From positions 868,001 through 932,000 of the forward strand of contig NZ_JASGKQ010000003.1 of the NCBI RefSeq assembly GCF_047654785.1: 64,000 bases of DNA, given 5' to 3'. Position 1 is the first letter of the stretch. The number at the start of each line of letters is the position of its first letter. This DNA comes from Pelomonas sp047654785. Lineage in GTDB: Bacteria > Pseudomonadota > Gammaproteobacteria > Burkholderiales > Burkholderiaceae_C. Both the position numbers and the translations under genes were made by a program. Below the pieces are notes generated by a model. The model made no database searches. It saw only the letters and a program-made list of their open reading frames with translations, and was not told where the DNA came from. Of the stretch, positions 1 through 7,117 are shown piece after piece.

Positions 1-420
1 CGTACCGAGGCGCTGGCGGCGCTGCTGCGCGGGCTGCAGGCCGACCGCTCGGCCTACGCCCGGCTGCGCGAGCTGCTGGAGGCCCAGTTCCAGGCCGCGC
101 TGCGCCACCAGGCGGAGCCGCTGCGGCGGCTCGCCGACGAGATCGTCGCGCTGGTGGACGAACTGGACGCCCACACCCGCCGCCGCGGCCTGCTGCTGCG
201 CCAGCTGCTGGGGCCGCAGGGCGAGCCCGGCATCGGCCGCTTGCTGCAGCGCCTGCCGGCGCCGGTGGAGCAGCCGCTGGCCGGCCTGTGGGCGGCGCTG
301 GAGGCGCAGGTGCGCGACTGCAAGGCGCTGAACCAGCGCAACTGCCAGCTCATCACCGACCAGCAGGCGCTGATGCGCCGGGTGATGGGCGTCGAGGAGG
401 GGCTCTATGCTGAATCCTGA
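1..420 (+). CDS. flgN: FlgN flagellar export chaperone (5' end outside window)
   Basis: The frame is open from the first base and ends at a TGA at 418-420, giving 139 visible residues that are almost entirely helical and rich in Leu, Arg and Gln, as in the FlgN family (about 140-160 residues). Known role of the family: cytosolic chaperone that binds the C-termini of the hook-associated proteins FlgK and FlgL and delivers them to the flagellar export gate. Both substrates are encoded further along in this window. The true start lies upstream of base 1, so the gene is probably nearly complete. Its last 14 nt overlap the start of the next gene, which implies translational coupling. Identification rests on composition, length and context; sequence conservation in this family is low. 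Confidence 0.75.
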   Translation, partial: RTEALAALLRGLQADRSAYARLRELLEAQFQAALRHQAEPLRRLADEIVALVDELDAHTRRRGLLLRQLLGPQGEPGIGRLLQRLPAPVEQPLAGLWAALEAQVRDCKALNQRNCQLITDQQALMRRVMGVEEGLYAES

Positions 421-1099
421 GTTCCGCATCGGCGCCGCGGGCGGCTTCGCGGCGCTGCCGGACGCGCCGCGCGCGAACGGTGCGGGAGGCGCGGGCGGCA
501 GCTTCGGCGCGCTCTACCGCGAGCTGAACGCCGAGGTCAGCCGCTTCATCGCGCAGGGCGACGACGCGGGCGGCGGGCTCAGCCCCGAGGCGCAGGTGCA
601 CCGGCTGCAGGCCGGCGCCGTGGATGCACCGTCCGCCGAGCAGCAGGCCTGGCTGGCGCGGATCGCGCCGCTGGCCGAGGAGGCCGGCCGCGCGCTGGGC
701 GTGGCGCCCGAGGTGCTGTCCGCGCACGCGGCGCTGGAGTCCGGCTGGGGCCAGCGGCCCATCCGCACCGAGGCCGGCGCCGACAGCCACAACCTGTTCG
801 GGCTGAAGGCCACGGCGGCCTGGCGCGGCGACGTCGCCGAGGTGCAGACCACCGAATACGAGGACGGCGTGGCCCAGCCTCGCCGCGCCGGCTTCCGCAG
901 CTATGCCGACGCCGGCAGCGCCTTCCGCGACTTCGCGCAGCTGATCGGCGGCAGCCCGCGCTACCAGGGCGCGCTGGGCACCGGCGGCGACGCGCTGGCC
1001 TATGGCCGCGCGCTGCAGCAGGGCGGCTACGCCACCGACCCGGCCTATGCCGACAAGCTGGCCCGCGTGGCGGCGCAGATCGCCAAGGGGAAGCGCTGA
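407..1099 (+). CDS. Stand-alone GH73 glucosaminidase (FlgJ C-terminal-like muralytic enzyme)
   Basis: A 230-residue protein with a disordered Gly/Ala-rich N-terminus followed by a glucosaminidase domain from about residue 80 to the end. The catalytic glutamate is visible in the ALESGWG motif (about E111), followed by the NLFGLKA motif and the conserved YADAGSAFRDFAQLI segment of family GH73. This family cleaves peptidoglycan glycan strands; in FlgJ the activity opens the murein for the rod. There is no rod-binding domain and no signal peptide, so export would have to be through the flagellar apparatus or by an unrecognised route. The ATG at 407 is preceded by a strong GAGGAGG and overlaps flgN by 14 nt. 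The missing rod-binding half is encoded separately at 8230-8565. Confidence 0.85.
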   Translation: MLNPEFRIGAAGGFAALPDAPRANGAGGAGGSFGALYRELNAEVSRFIAQGDDAGGGLSPEAQVHRLQAGAVDAPSAEQQAWLARIAPLAEEAGRALGVAPEVLSAHAALESGWGQRPIRTEAGADSHNLFGLKATAAWRGDVAEVQTTEYEDGVAQPRRAGFRSYADAGSAFRDFAQLIGGSPRYQGALGTGGDALAYGRALQQGGYATDPAYADKLARVAAQIAKGKR

Positions 1100-1101
1100 T
1101 G

Positions 1102-1791
1102 TCAGCGCAGGGGCTCCACCAGGCCGGCGTCCAGCACGCGCGCGCTGATGACCCGGCCGCTGGCGCTGTTGCGCACGCGGATGACCGCGTCGCGCGCGCC
1201 GGCGTCCAGCGCCTCGCCGGCGCCCTGCACCTCGATGCCCTCGCTGTGCGCGACGATGCGCACCCGCTCGCCGCGGCGCACCAGCTGGGCCGGCGCGAGC
1301 TGGCGCTTCTGCAGCAGCTGGCCCGGCCGAAGGCTGCTGCGCGGGGCCTGGCCCAGCGCGTCCTCCAGCCGGCCCAGCGCGTCGCTGGCCTGGCCGATGT
1401 CGCGGCGCTGCAGCTCGACATCGTCCTCCGCCAGCGGCCGGCCGGCGGCGACCGGCTGGCGGGCCACCAGCACCTCGGCGCTGAGGCTGGCGCGCAGCAC
1501 GAAGCTCTGCGCCGGCACGGCCGGGCTGGCCGGGCAGCGCGCCGCCAGCCGCAGCCGCGACAGGCTGCGCGCGTCCTGCAGCGTGACCTCCCAGCCGCCG
1601 GCGCAGGCCGGCGCGGGCCGGGCGGCCAGCGGCGCGAACTGCAGCTCGGGCGCCACCCAGCCCTCGCGGTCGGCCAGTTCCAGCACGGCGCGGCGGGCCG
1701 CGTCCTGCACCTGGGCCTCCAGGCTGGCGGCCAGCGCCGGCAGCGGCAGGGCCAGCACGGCCCACAACAGATTTCTCGGAGAGCGAAGCAT
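1102..1791 (-). CDS. flgA: FlgA, flagellar P-ring assembly chaperone
   Basis: A 229-residue protein beginning MLRSPRNLLWAVLALPLPALA, which is a typical Sec signal peptide with an Ala-x-Ala end. The C-terminal half has the SAF/FlgA pattern (VARQPVAAGRPLAEDDVELQRRD, then GERVRIVAHSEGIEVQGAGEALD). The family acts in the periplasm and escorts FlgI during P-ring assembly; flgI is at 7118. The start at 1791 gives the best signal peptide; an alternative ATG lies two codons upstream at 1797. No convincing Shine-Dalgarno is visible for either. Either start lies in or against the divergent flgB start codon, so the upstream sequence of each gene is the coding sequence of the other. The stop is 2 nt from the end of the GH73 gene, tail to tail. 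Confidence 0.88.
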   Translation of the reverse strand: MLRSPRNLLWAVLALPLPALAASLEAQVQDAARRAVLELADREGWVAPELQFAPLAARPAPACAGGWEVTLQDARSLSRLRLAARCPASPAVPAQSFVLRASLSAEVLVARQPVAAGRPLAEDDVELQRRDIGQASDALGRLEDALGQAPRSSLRPGQLLQKRQLAPAQLVRRGERVRIVAHSEGIEVQGAGEALDAGARDAVIRVRNSASGRVISARVLDAGLVEPLR

Positions 1792-2152
1792 GAGCATTGA
1801 TTTCAGCAAGGCCATGGGCCTGCACGCCGACGCGCTGCGCCTGCGTGCCGAGCGCACCAAGGTGCTGGCCTCGAACATCGCGAACGAAAACACGCCCGGC
1901 TACCAGGCGCGTGATGTGGATTTTGCCGCGACCTTGCGCCAGCTCGGCGACGGCGAAGACGGTTTGCTGGCCGACACTGACGCGGGCGAGCTGCAGTACC
2001 GCGTGCCCTTCCATGCGGCCCAGGACGGCAACACCGTCGAACTGGGCGTGGAGCAGGCCGCGTTCGCGCAGAACGCGCAGGACTTCGGCGCCAGCCTGAC
2101 CTTTCTGAACATGAAGCTCAGGGGCCTGGCCAAGGCCATCAACGGGCAGTAA
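1790..2152 (+). CDS. flgB: FlgB, proximal rod protein
   Basis: A 120-residue rod protein with the N-terminal ASNIANENTPGYQARDVDF motif typical of axial flagellar proteins and a C-terminal amphipathic helix (FLNMKLRGLAKAINGQ) used for packing in the rod core. Exported by the flagellar type III system. The ATG at 1790 is chosen because GGAGAG lies at a good distance upstream (about 1778-1783) and the protein then has the usual length. It is the first gene of the hook-basal body run flgB-L and its start codon overlaps the start codon of flgA on the opposite strand by two bases. Confidence 0.93.
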   Translation: MSIDFSKAMGLHADALRLRAERTKVLASNIANENTPGYQARDVDFAATLRQLGDGEDGLLADTDAGELQYRVPFHAAQDGNTVELGVEQAAFAQNAQDFGASLTFLNMKLRGLAKAINGQ

Positions 2153-2163
2153 GGAGTAGCGGC

Positions 2164-2586
2164 ATGTCCTTCAAGCAGATCAGCCAGATCGCCGGCTCGG
2201 CCATGGCGGCCCAGACGACGCGGCTCAACACCATCGCCAGCAACCTGGCGAACGCGCAGTCCGCCGCCGGCAGCGAGGACGGCGCCTACCGCGCGAAGAA
2301 GCCGGTGTTCGCGGCGCTGCCGATCGGCGGCGAGGCGGGCGGGCAGCTCGCCGGCAGCCGCGTGCAGGTGCTGGACGTGGTGGAGAGCGACGAGCCGCTG
2401 CGCCGCGTCTACGAGCCCGAGAACCCGCTGGCCAACGAGCGCGGCGAGGTCTTCTATCCGAACGTCAACCCGGTCGCCGAAATGACCGACATGCTGTCCG
2501 CGTCGCGCGCCTTCGAGACCAACGTCGAGGTGCTGGGGCGGATCAAGTCCATGCAGCAGTCGCTGCTGCGCCTCGGGGAGTCCTGA
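2164..2586 (+). CDS. flgC: FlgC, proximal rod protein
   Basis: A 140-residue rod protein. The N-terminus carries the axial-family motif (TTRLNTIASNLANAQSAAG) and the C-terminus the FlgC signature NPVAEMTDMLSASRAFETNVEV followed by the closing helix. Length matches the family (about 135-140). It polymerises with FlgB, FlgF and FlgG to form the drive-shaft rod. Preceded by AAGGAG eight bases from the ATG and 11 nt downstream of flgB; flgD follows after 2 nt, so the three are in one operon. Confidence 0.95.
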   Translation: MSFKQISQIAGSAMAAQTTRLNTIASNLANAQSAAGSEDGAYRAKKPVFAALPIGGEAGGQLAGSRVQVLDVVESDEPLRRVYEPENPLANERGEVFYPNVNPVAEMTDMLSASRAFETNVEVLGRIKSMQQSLLRLGES

Positions 2587-2588
2587 AC

Positions 2589-3269
2589 ATGAGCACCGTC
2601 GATGCCACCCAGGCCGGCGCCGCCGCCGGCACGGCCGCCAACGGCTCCGCCGTGGCCGCCAACGGCGCGGCACAGATCTCGCAGCTGTTCACGACGCTGC
2701 TGGTCGCGCAGATCCAGTACCAGGACCCGCTGGAGCCCACCGACGCCAGCCAGTTCGTCAACCAGCTGTCGCAGCTCAGCCAGGTCGAGTCGCTGCAGGC
2801 GCTGGCCACGCAGACGGCCTACAACAACAGCATCCTGTCCAGCCTGCAGATGCTGAGCCTGGGCAGCCAGGTCGGCAGCACGGTGCATGTCAGCGCCGGC
2901 CAACTGGCGCTGGACGGCAGCCCCGTCGAGCTGGCCTTCACGCTGGACGGCGCCGCCGCGCCGGCCACGCTGCTGCTGACCGACGCCGCCGGCCGCAAGC
3001 GCGAGGTCGATCTCGGCGACCTGGCCCGGGGCAGCCACGGCTACACGCTGGACCCGCAGGCGCTGGGCCTGGCCACGGGCAGCTACACGGTCGCGGTGCT
3101 GAACGAGGCCGGCCAGGGCGTCACGCCGGAAGCCGTCGGCCGCATCAGCGGCGTGCGCCTGGCCAGCGACGGCAGCGCGATGGTGCAGCTCGGCGGCCTG
3201 GGCGAATTCAGCTCGCGCCTCATCACCCAGTTCAAGGGCCTGGCCGCCGGCGCGGCCGGGGCCCACTAA
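2589..3269 (+). CDS. flgD: FlgD, hook capping protein
   Basis: A 226-residue protein with the FlgD N-terminal signature (FTTLLVAQIQYQDPLEPTD and SQFVNQLSQLSQVESLQAL), then a beta-rich FlgD Ig/Tudor-like region (VELAFTLDGAAAPATLLLTD). The family forms the cap under which FlgE subunits assemble; it is lost from the finished hook. Start ATG is 2 nt after the flgC stop, with GGGGAG upstream. About 30 nt separate it from flgE. Confidence 0.94.
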   Translation: MSTVDATQAGAAAGTAANGSAVAANGAAQISQLFTTLLVAQIQYQDPLEPTDASQFVNQLSQLSQVESLQALATQTAYNNSILSSLQMLSLGSQVGSTVHVSAGQLALDGSPVELAFTLDGAAAPATLLLTDAAGRKREVDLGDLARGSHGYTLDPQALGLATGSYTVAVLNEAGQGVTPEAVGRISGVRLASDGSAMVQLGGLGEFSSRLITQFKGLAAGAAGAH

Positions 3270-3300
3270 CCCCATTCCCCAAAGCGACAAGGATCCCACC

Positions 3301-4509
3301 ATGAGTTTTGAAATCGCACGCTCGGGCATCGCCGCGGTCAACGGTTCGCTGGAGACCATCAGCCACAACATCGCCAACACCGGCACCTACGGCTACAAGA
3401 GCAGCCGCGCGAACTTCTCGGCCATGTACGCCGGCACGCAGGCCAACGGCGCCGAGGTGTCGTCGGTGACGCAGAACATCGGCAAGGCCGGCGGCGCGCT
3501 GAACACCGGCGGCAGCATGGACGCGATGATCCAGGGCAGCGGCTTCTTCGCCGTGCGCGACGGCATGGGCGAGACGGTGTTCACCCGCGTCGGCCTGTTC
3601 AACGTCGACAAGGACGGCTACGTCATCGACACGCTGGGCCGCAAGCTGCAGGGCAACAACGCGGTGCTGGACGCCAACGGCCAGCCGGTGGCCGGCGCCG
3701 GCCTGGGCGCCTTCGGCGACCTGCGCGTCGGCAGCACCCAGGTGGGCGCCGCGGCGAGCGACAAGCTCAACCTGAACGGCAACCTGTCGGCCGACTGGAG
3801 CGTGCCCGCCACCACGCCCTTCGACATGACGGACGCGACCACCTACAACAGCTCGGTCACCTCGGTCGTCTACGACTCGCAGGGCGCCAAGCACGCGCTG
3901 ACGCAGTACTTCGTGAAGACGGGCAGCAACCAGGCCGAGGTCTACTACAGCTTCGACGGCAGCACCCCGGCCGCGGCGGCCAACGCCACGCTGAGCTTCG
4001 GCACCGACGGCACGCTGGCCGGCGCATCGACGGCGACCTTCACCGCCTCGCCGGCCGGCGTCGACCCGATCAACCTGACCATCGACTACAAGGGCACGAC
4101 GCAGTACGCCAGCGACACGACGACGCTGACCAACGCCGCCAACGGCAACGCCGCCGGCACGCTGACCGGCACCAGCCTGGCGGACGACGGTAGCGTCATC
4201 GCCACCTACAGCAACGGCAAGCAGCAGAGGCTGGGCACCGTCGCGCTGGCCAACTTCGCCAACCCGTTCGCGCTGCAGGCCGTCAGCGACACCAGCTGGA
4301 AGGCCACGCCGGACAGCGGCACGGCGCTGTACTCGCAGCCCGGCACGTCGATGACGGGCTCGCTGGCGGTCGGCTCGGTGGAGCAGTCCAACGTCGACAT
4401 CACCAGCCAACTGGTGGACCTGATGTCCGCCCAGCGCAACTACCAGGCCAACACCAAGGTCATCTCCACCGAGAGCCAGGTGATGCAGGCGCTGATGCAA
4501 GCCATCTGA
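3301..4509 (+). CDS. flgE: FlgE, hook protein
   Basis: A 402-residue hook protein, the normal size. The N-terminus begins MSFEIARSGIAAVNGSLETI, followed by SHNIANTGTYGYKSSRANF. The middle carries variable beta domains rich in Thr, Asn and Ser, and the C-terminus ends in the conserved VDLMSAQRNYQANTKVISTE helix. Exported through the flagellar apparatus, it polymerises into the universal joint between rod and filament. An AAGGA lies upstream of the ATG. Directly after its stop codon comes a 238-bp inverted-repeat element, which separates it from flgF. Confidence 0.95.
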   Translation: MSFEIARSGIAAVNGSLETISHNIANTGTYGYKSSRANFSAMYAGTQANGAEVSSVTQNIGKAGGALNTGGSMDAMIQGSGFFAVRDGMGETVFTRVGLFNVDKDGYVIDTLGRKLQGNNAVLDANGQPVAGAGLGAFGDLRVGSTQVGAAASDKLNLNGNLSADWSVPATTPFDMTDATTYNSSVTSVVYDSQGAKHALTQYFVKTGSNQAEVYYSFDGSTPAAAANATLSFGTDGTLAGASTATFTASPAGVDPINLTIDYKGTTQYASDTTTLTNAANGNAAGTLTGTSLADDGSVIATYSNGKQQRLGTVALANFANPFALQAVSDTSWKATPDSGTALYSQPGTSMTGSLAVGSVEQSNVDITSQLVDLMSAQRNYQANTKVISTESQVMQALMQAI

Positions 4510-4517
4510 GGCGACCG

Positions 4518-4755
4518 AGCCTAAATCCGGCAGTTGACCGCTTGCCATTCGTCGAAAGCCATGATGTTTCAACACCTTGTCGCCCATGCGGGGATCACCA
4601 CGTCGGTGAGCACCGCTGCATGCCCGCTGGACTGGCGCTGCGAGCCGCTGGCGGCGTTGCTTCTCCTCGTGGGCATCAGCCCACTTCGTCGGCGCGCCTT
4701 GCCAGCGGCCCGCCTCGCCAGCCCCTCGGGCATGCCCAACTGCCGGATTTAGGCT
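4518..4755. repeat. MITE-like inverted-repeat element, long copy
   Basis: The element is bounded by perfect 19-bp terminal inverted repeats: AGCCTAAATCCGGCAGTTG at 4518-4536 and its reverse complement at 4737-4755. The left part (about 100 bp) is nearly identical to a second copy at 10821-10972. The right part holds about 95 bp absent from that copy, including the perfect hairpin GTGGGC-ATCA-GCCCAC. It fills the gap between flgE (stop 4509) and flgF (ATG 4761). Open frames of about 70 codons run through it on the plus strand, but none has a Shine-Dalgarno or a recognisable domain. No clear target-site duplication was found. It could act as an RNA hairpin or transcriptional stop inside the flg operon. 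Confidence 0.85.
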
Positions 4756-4760
4756 GAGCC

Positions 4761-5498
4761 ATGGACGCCCTGATCTACACCGCGATGAGCGGCGCCGAGC
4801 GGGTGCTGCGCGCCCAGCAGGTGCACGCCAACAACCTGGCCAACGCCGACACGACGGGCTTCCGCGCCAACCTGGAGCTGTCCAGCGCGCACCAGGTCGA
4901 GGGCGCCGGCTATGCCGCGCGCCACCTCAACGAGCTGGCCAGCGACGCCGTCAGCGCCCGCGAGGGCGGCCAGCGTGAGACCGGCCGCGAGCTGGACATC
5001 GCCATCCAGGGCCCCGGCCTGTTCGCCGTGCAGACCGAGCAGGGCGGCGCCACTGGCGAGGCCTACACGCGCGCCGGCGGCTTCACGCTGGATGCTGACG
5101 GCCGGCTGCTGCTGGGCCGCCGCCCGGTGCTGGGCGAGGGCGGCCCGATCACGCTGCCGCAATACAGCAAGCTGGAGGTCAGCGCCGACGGCGTGATCTC
5201 GGTGCGCACCGCCGACTCGGCGGAGTTGCAGGCGGTGGACCGGCTCAAGCTGGTCAGCCCCGAGTTCAGCAGGCTGCGCAAGGACGAGCAGGGCCTGCTG
5301 GTGGCCCGCGACGGCGCGCCGCTGGACGCCGATGAGGGCGTGCGCGTGGCCAACGGGCGGCTGGAGGGCAGCAATGTGTCCGCCGTCGAGGAAATGGTCA
5401 CGACCATGAGCCTGTCGCGCGACTTCGAAATCCAGATGCGCTTGTTCAAATCCGCGGACGGCATGGCCGAAGCGGGCAACCGTCTCATCCGCGAATAA
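4761..5498 (+). CDS. flgF: FlgF, proximal rod protein
   Basis: A 245-residue rod protein beginning MDALIYTAMSGAERVLRAQQ, with the axial motif NNLANADTTGFRANLE and a C-terminal VEEMVTTMSLSRDFEIQMRLF. Both termini match the FlgF/FlgG family at normal length. It joins FlgB and FlgC in the proximal rod. The start codon lies five bases beyond the right inverted repeat of the 4518-4755 element, so any ribosome-binding site must come from the element; only a weak purine stretch (AGGCTGAG) is visible. flgG follows after 20 nt. Confidence 0.94.
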   Translation: MDALIYTAMSGAERVLRAQQVHANNLANADTTGFRANLELSSAHQVEGAGYAARHLNELASDAVSAREGGQRETGRELDIAIQGPGLFAVQTEQGGATGEAYTRAGGFTLDADGRLLLGRRPVLGEGGPITLPQYSKLEVSADGVISVRTADSAELQAVDRLKLVSPEFSRLRKDEQGLLVARDGAPLDADEGVRVANGRLEGSNVSAVEEMVTTMSLSRDFEIQMRLFKSADGMAEAGNRLIRE

Positions 5499-5518
5499 AT
5501 CCCAGCCAGGAGAAAACC

Positions 5519-6307
5519 ATGAACCCCGCCATGTGGATCAGCAAGACCGGCGTGCAGGCGCAGGACGCCAAGCTGCAGGCCGTCGCCAACAACCTCGCCA
5601 ACGTCAACACCGTCGGCTTCAAGCGCGACCGCGTGATGTTCGAGGACCTGTTCTACCAAGTGGAGCGCCAGCCCGGCGCGCAGGGCGACGACGGCAACGC
5701 CGCGCCGGCCGGCGTGCAGCTGGGCAACGGCACGCGGCTGGCGGGCACGCAGAAGGTGTTCACCAACGGCAGCCTGCAGACCACCGGCCAGAGCCTGGAC
5801 GTGGCCATCGTCGGCCAGGGCTTCCTGCAGGTGGCCGGCCCGAACGGCCGCGCCGCCTACACGCGCGCCGGCCAGCTGCAGGTCAACACCAACGGCCAGC
5901 TGACCAACGCGCAGGGCCTGGTGCTGCAGCCCGAGATCAGCGTGCCGGCCAACGCGACGGGGCTGACCATTGGCGAGAACGGCCTGGTCACCGCCACCGT
6001 GGCCGGCGCCGCGACGCCCACCGAGCTGGGCCAGCTGCGCCTGACCAACTTCATCAACCCCACCGGCCTGCTGGCGCTGGGCGACAACCTCTACCAGGAG
6101 ACCAGCGCCAGCGGTGCGCCCACCGAGGGCGTGCCTGGCGCGGACGGCCTGGGCAAGCTCAAGCAGGGCGCGCTGGAGGGCTCGAACGTGCAGGTGGTGG
6201 AAGAGATGGTGGACATGATCGCCGCGCAGCGCACCTACGAGATGAACACCAAGGTGCTGTCCGCGGCCGACAACATGCTGCAGACGCTGGCGCAGGCTGC
6301 ACGCTGA
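5519..6307 (+). CDS. flgG: FlgG, distal rod protein
   Basis: A 262-residue protein of exactly the usual FlgG size. The N-terminus has AVANNLANVNTVGFKRDRVMFEDL, the FlgG-specific part of the axial motif, and the C-terminus has EGSNVQVVEEMVDMIAAQRTYEMNTKVLS. FlgG forms the distal rod that crosses the P and L rings. A good AGGAG stands before the ATG. The stop at 6305-6307 is followed by a 73-bp spacer that carries a REP-like hairpin before flgH. Confidence 0.96.
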   Translation: MNPAMWISKTGVQAQDAKLQAVANNLANVNTVGFKRDRVMFEDLFYQVERQPGAQGDDGNAAPAGVQLGNGTRLAGTQKVFTNGSLQTTGQSLDVAIVGQGFLQVAGPNGRAAYTRAGQLQVNTNGQLTNAQGLVLQPEISVPANATGLTIGENGLVTATVAGAATPTELGQLRLTNFINPTGLLALGDNLYQETSASGAPTEGVPGADGLGKLKQGALEGSNVQVVEEMVDMIAAQRTYEMNTKVLSAADNMLQTLAQAAR

Positions 6308-6323
6308 GATGACTGCCCCTCGC

Positions 6324-6358
6324 CCCGTCTTGCGCCGGCTGGACGCCGGCAAGCCCGG
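6324..6358. repeat. REP-like hairpin unit, copy 1 (upstream of flgH)
   Basis: Imperfect palindrome with arms CCCGTCTTG (6324-6332) and CAAGCCCGG (6350-6358) and inner GCCGG...CCGGC pairing around CTGGACG. It is about 85 percent identical to the palindrome at 42730-42764 between glmM and the HD-GYP gene. It is followed by GTCCCC-CGA-GGGGAC, whose GAGGGG appears to serve as the flgH Shine-Dalgarno. Confidence 0.6.
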
Positions 6359-6380
6359 CCGGTCCCCCGAGGGGACGGCG

Positions 6381-7106
6381 ATGCTCGCGGCGTCGAGCCG
6401 CGAGTACATCGCCAGCGCGGGCCGGCTTGGGAGCAACCCGGCGCTCGGCCCGAAGTCGAAATACGCCAGCCTTGCGCTGGTCGGGCTGCTGACCGGCTGC
6501 GCCGCCTTCGTGCCCCCGCCGCTGCCCGCCGCCGAGCCGCAGGCACTGCCGCCGGTCACGCCCGCGGCGGCGCCGGTGCGTGCGCGGGCCGGTGGCGTGT
6601 TCGTCGCCGAGCGCGCGACGCCGCTGACCTCGGACACGCGCGCCTTCCGCCCCGGCGACGTGCTGACCGTCGTGCTGCAGGAAACCACCCAGGCCAGCAA
6701 GAAGGCCGACACGACGCTGGGCAAGCAGAGCAGCGCCGAGTTCGCGATGGGCATCCGCCAGATCGGCAGCAGCGGCAACATCGGCAGCGGCCGCGACTTC
6801 AGCGGCCGCGCCACCAGCAGCCAGCAGAACACGCTCAGCGGCGCGATCACGGTGGTCGTCGGCGAGGTGCTGCCCAACGGGCTGCTGAAGGTGCAGGGCG
6901 AGAAAAGCCTTTACCTGAACCAGGGCGAGGAGCTGATCCGCCTGGGCGGCTATGTGCGCGCGGCCGACGTGGACAGCGACAACCGCGTCTCCTCGCAGCG
7001 CATCGCCAACGCCCGCATCGCCTACGCCGGCCAGGGCGACATGGCGAACGCGAACACCCCCGGCTGGCTGACGCGCTGGTTCGTCAACCCGCTGATGCCC
7101 TTCTGA
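6381..7106 (+). CDS. flgH: FlgH, L-ring lipoprotein
   Basis: A 241-residue outer-membrane lipoprotein that forms the L ring. The lipobox LLTGC places the modified cysteine near residue 40, so the leader is unusually long. After it comes the family core: VFVAERATPLTSDTRAFRPG, then LTVVLQETTQASKKADT, and at the end RIANARIAYAGQGDMANANTPGW and LTRWFVNPLMPF. The ATG at 6381 is chosen because GAGGGG (6369-6374) precedes it. An in-frame ATG at 6309 would add 24 residues encoded by the REP-like hairpin and lacks a ribosome-binding site. The long N-terminal leader (about 20 residues before the hydrophobic stretch) may be a by-product of that repeat arriving next to the gene. Confidence 0.9.
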   Translation: MLAASSREYIASAGRLGSNPALGPKSKYASLALVGLLTGCAAFVPPPLPAAEPQALPPVTPAAAPVRARAGGVFVAERATPLTSDTRAFRPGDVLTVVLQETTQASKKADTTLGKQSSAEFAMGIRQIGSSGNIGSGRDFSGRATSSQQNTLSGAITVVVGEVLPNGLLKVQGEKSLYLNQGEELIRLGGYVRAADVDSDNRVSSQRIANARIAYAGQGDMANANTPGWLTRWFVNPLMPF

Positions 7107-7117
7107 GGCCCGGACCC

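Noticed and set aside
1600..1790. A possible sigma-54 promoter for flgB inside flgA.
   Set aside because: TGGC-containing stretches occur, but none has GC or TGC at the required spacing.
4518..4755. Resemblance of the repeat ends to integron attC sites (GCCCAAC near the right end, GTTGACC near the left).
   Set aside because: The core sites are in the wrong order and GTTGACC does not fit GTTRRRY; no integrase or cassette array is present.
4534..4757. Two small open frames inside the long repeat element.
   Set aside because: No Shine-Dalgarno, not preserved in the short copy, and explained by the element's base composition.
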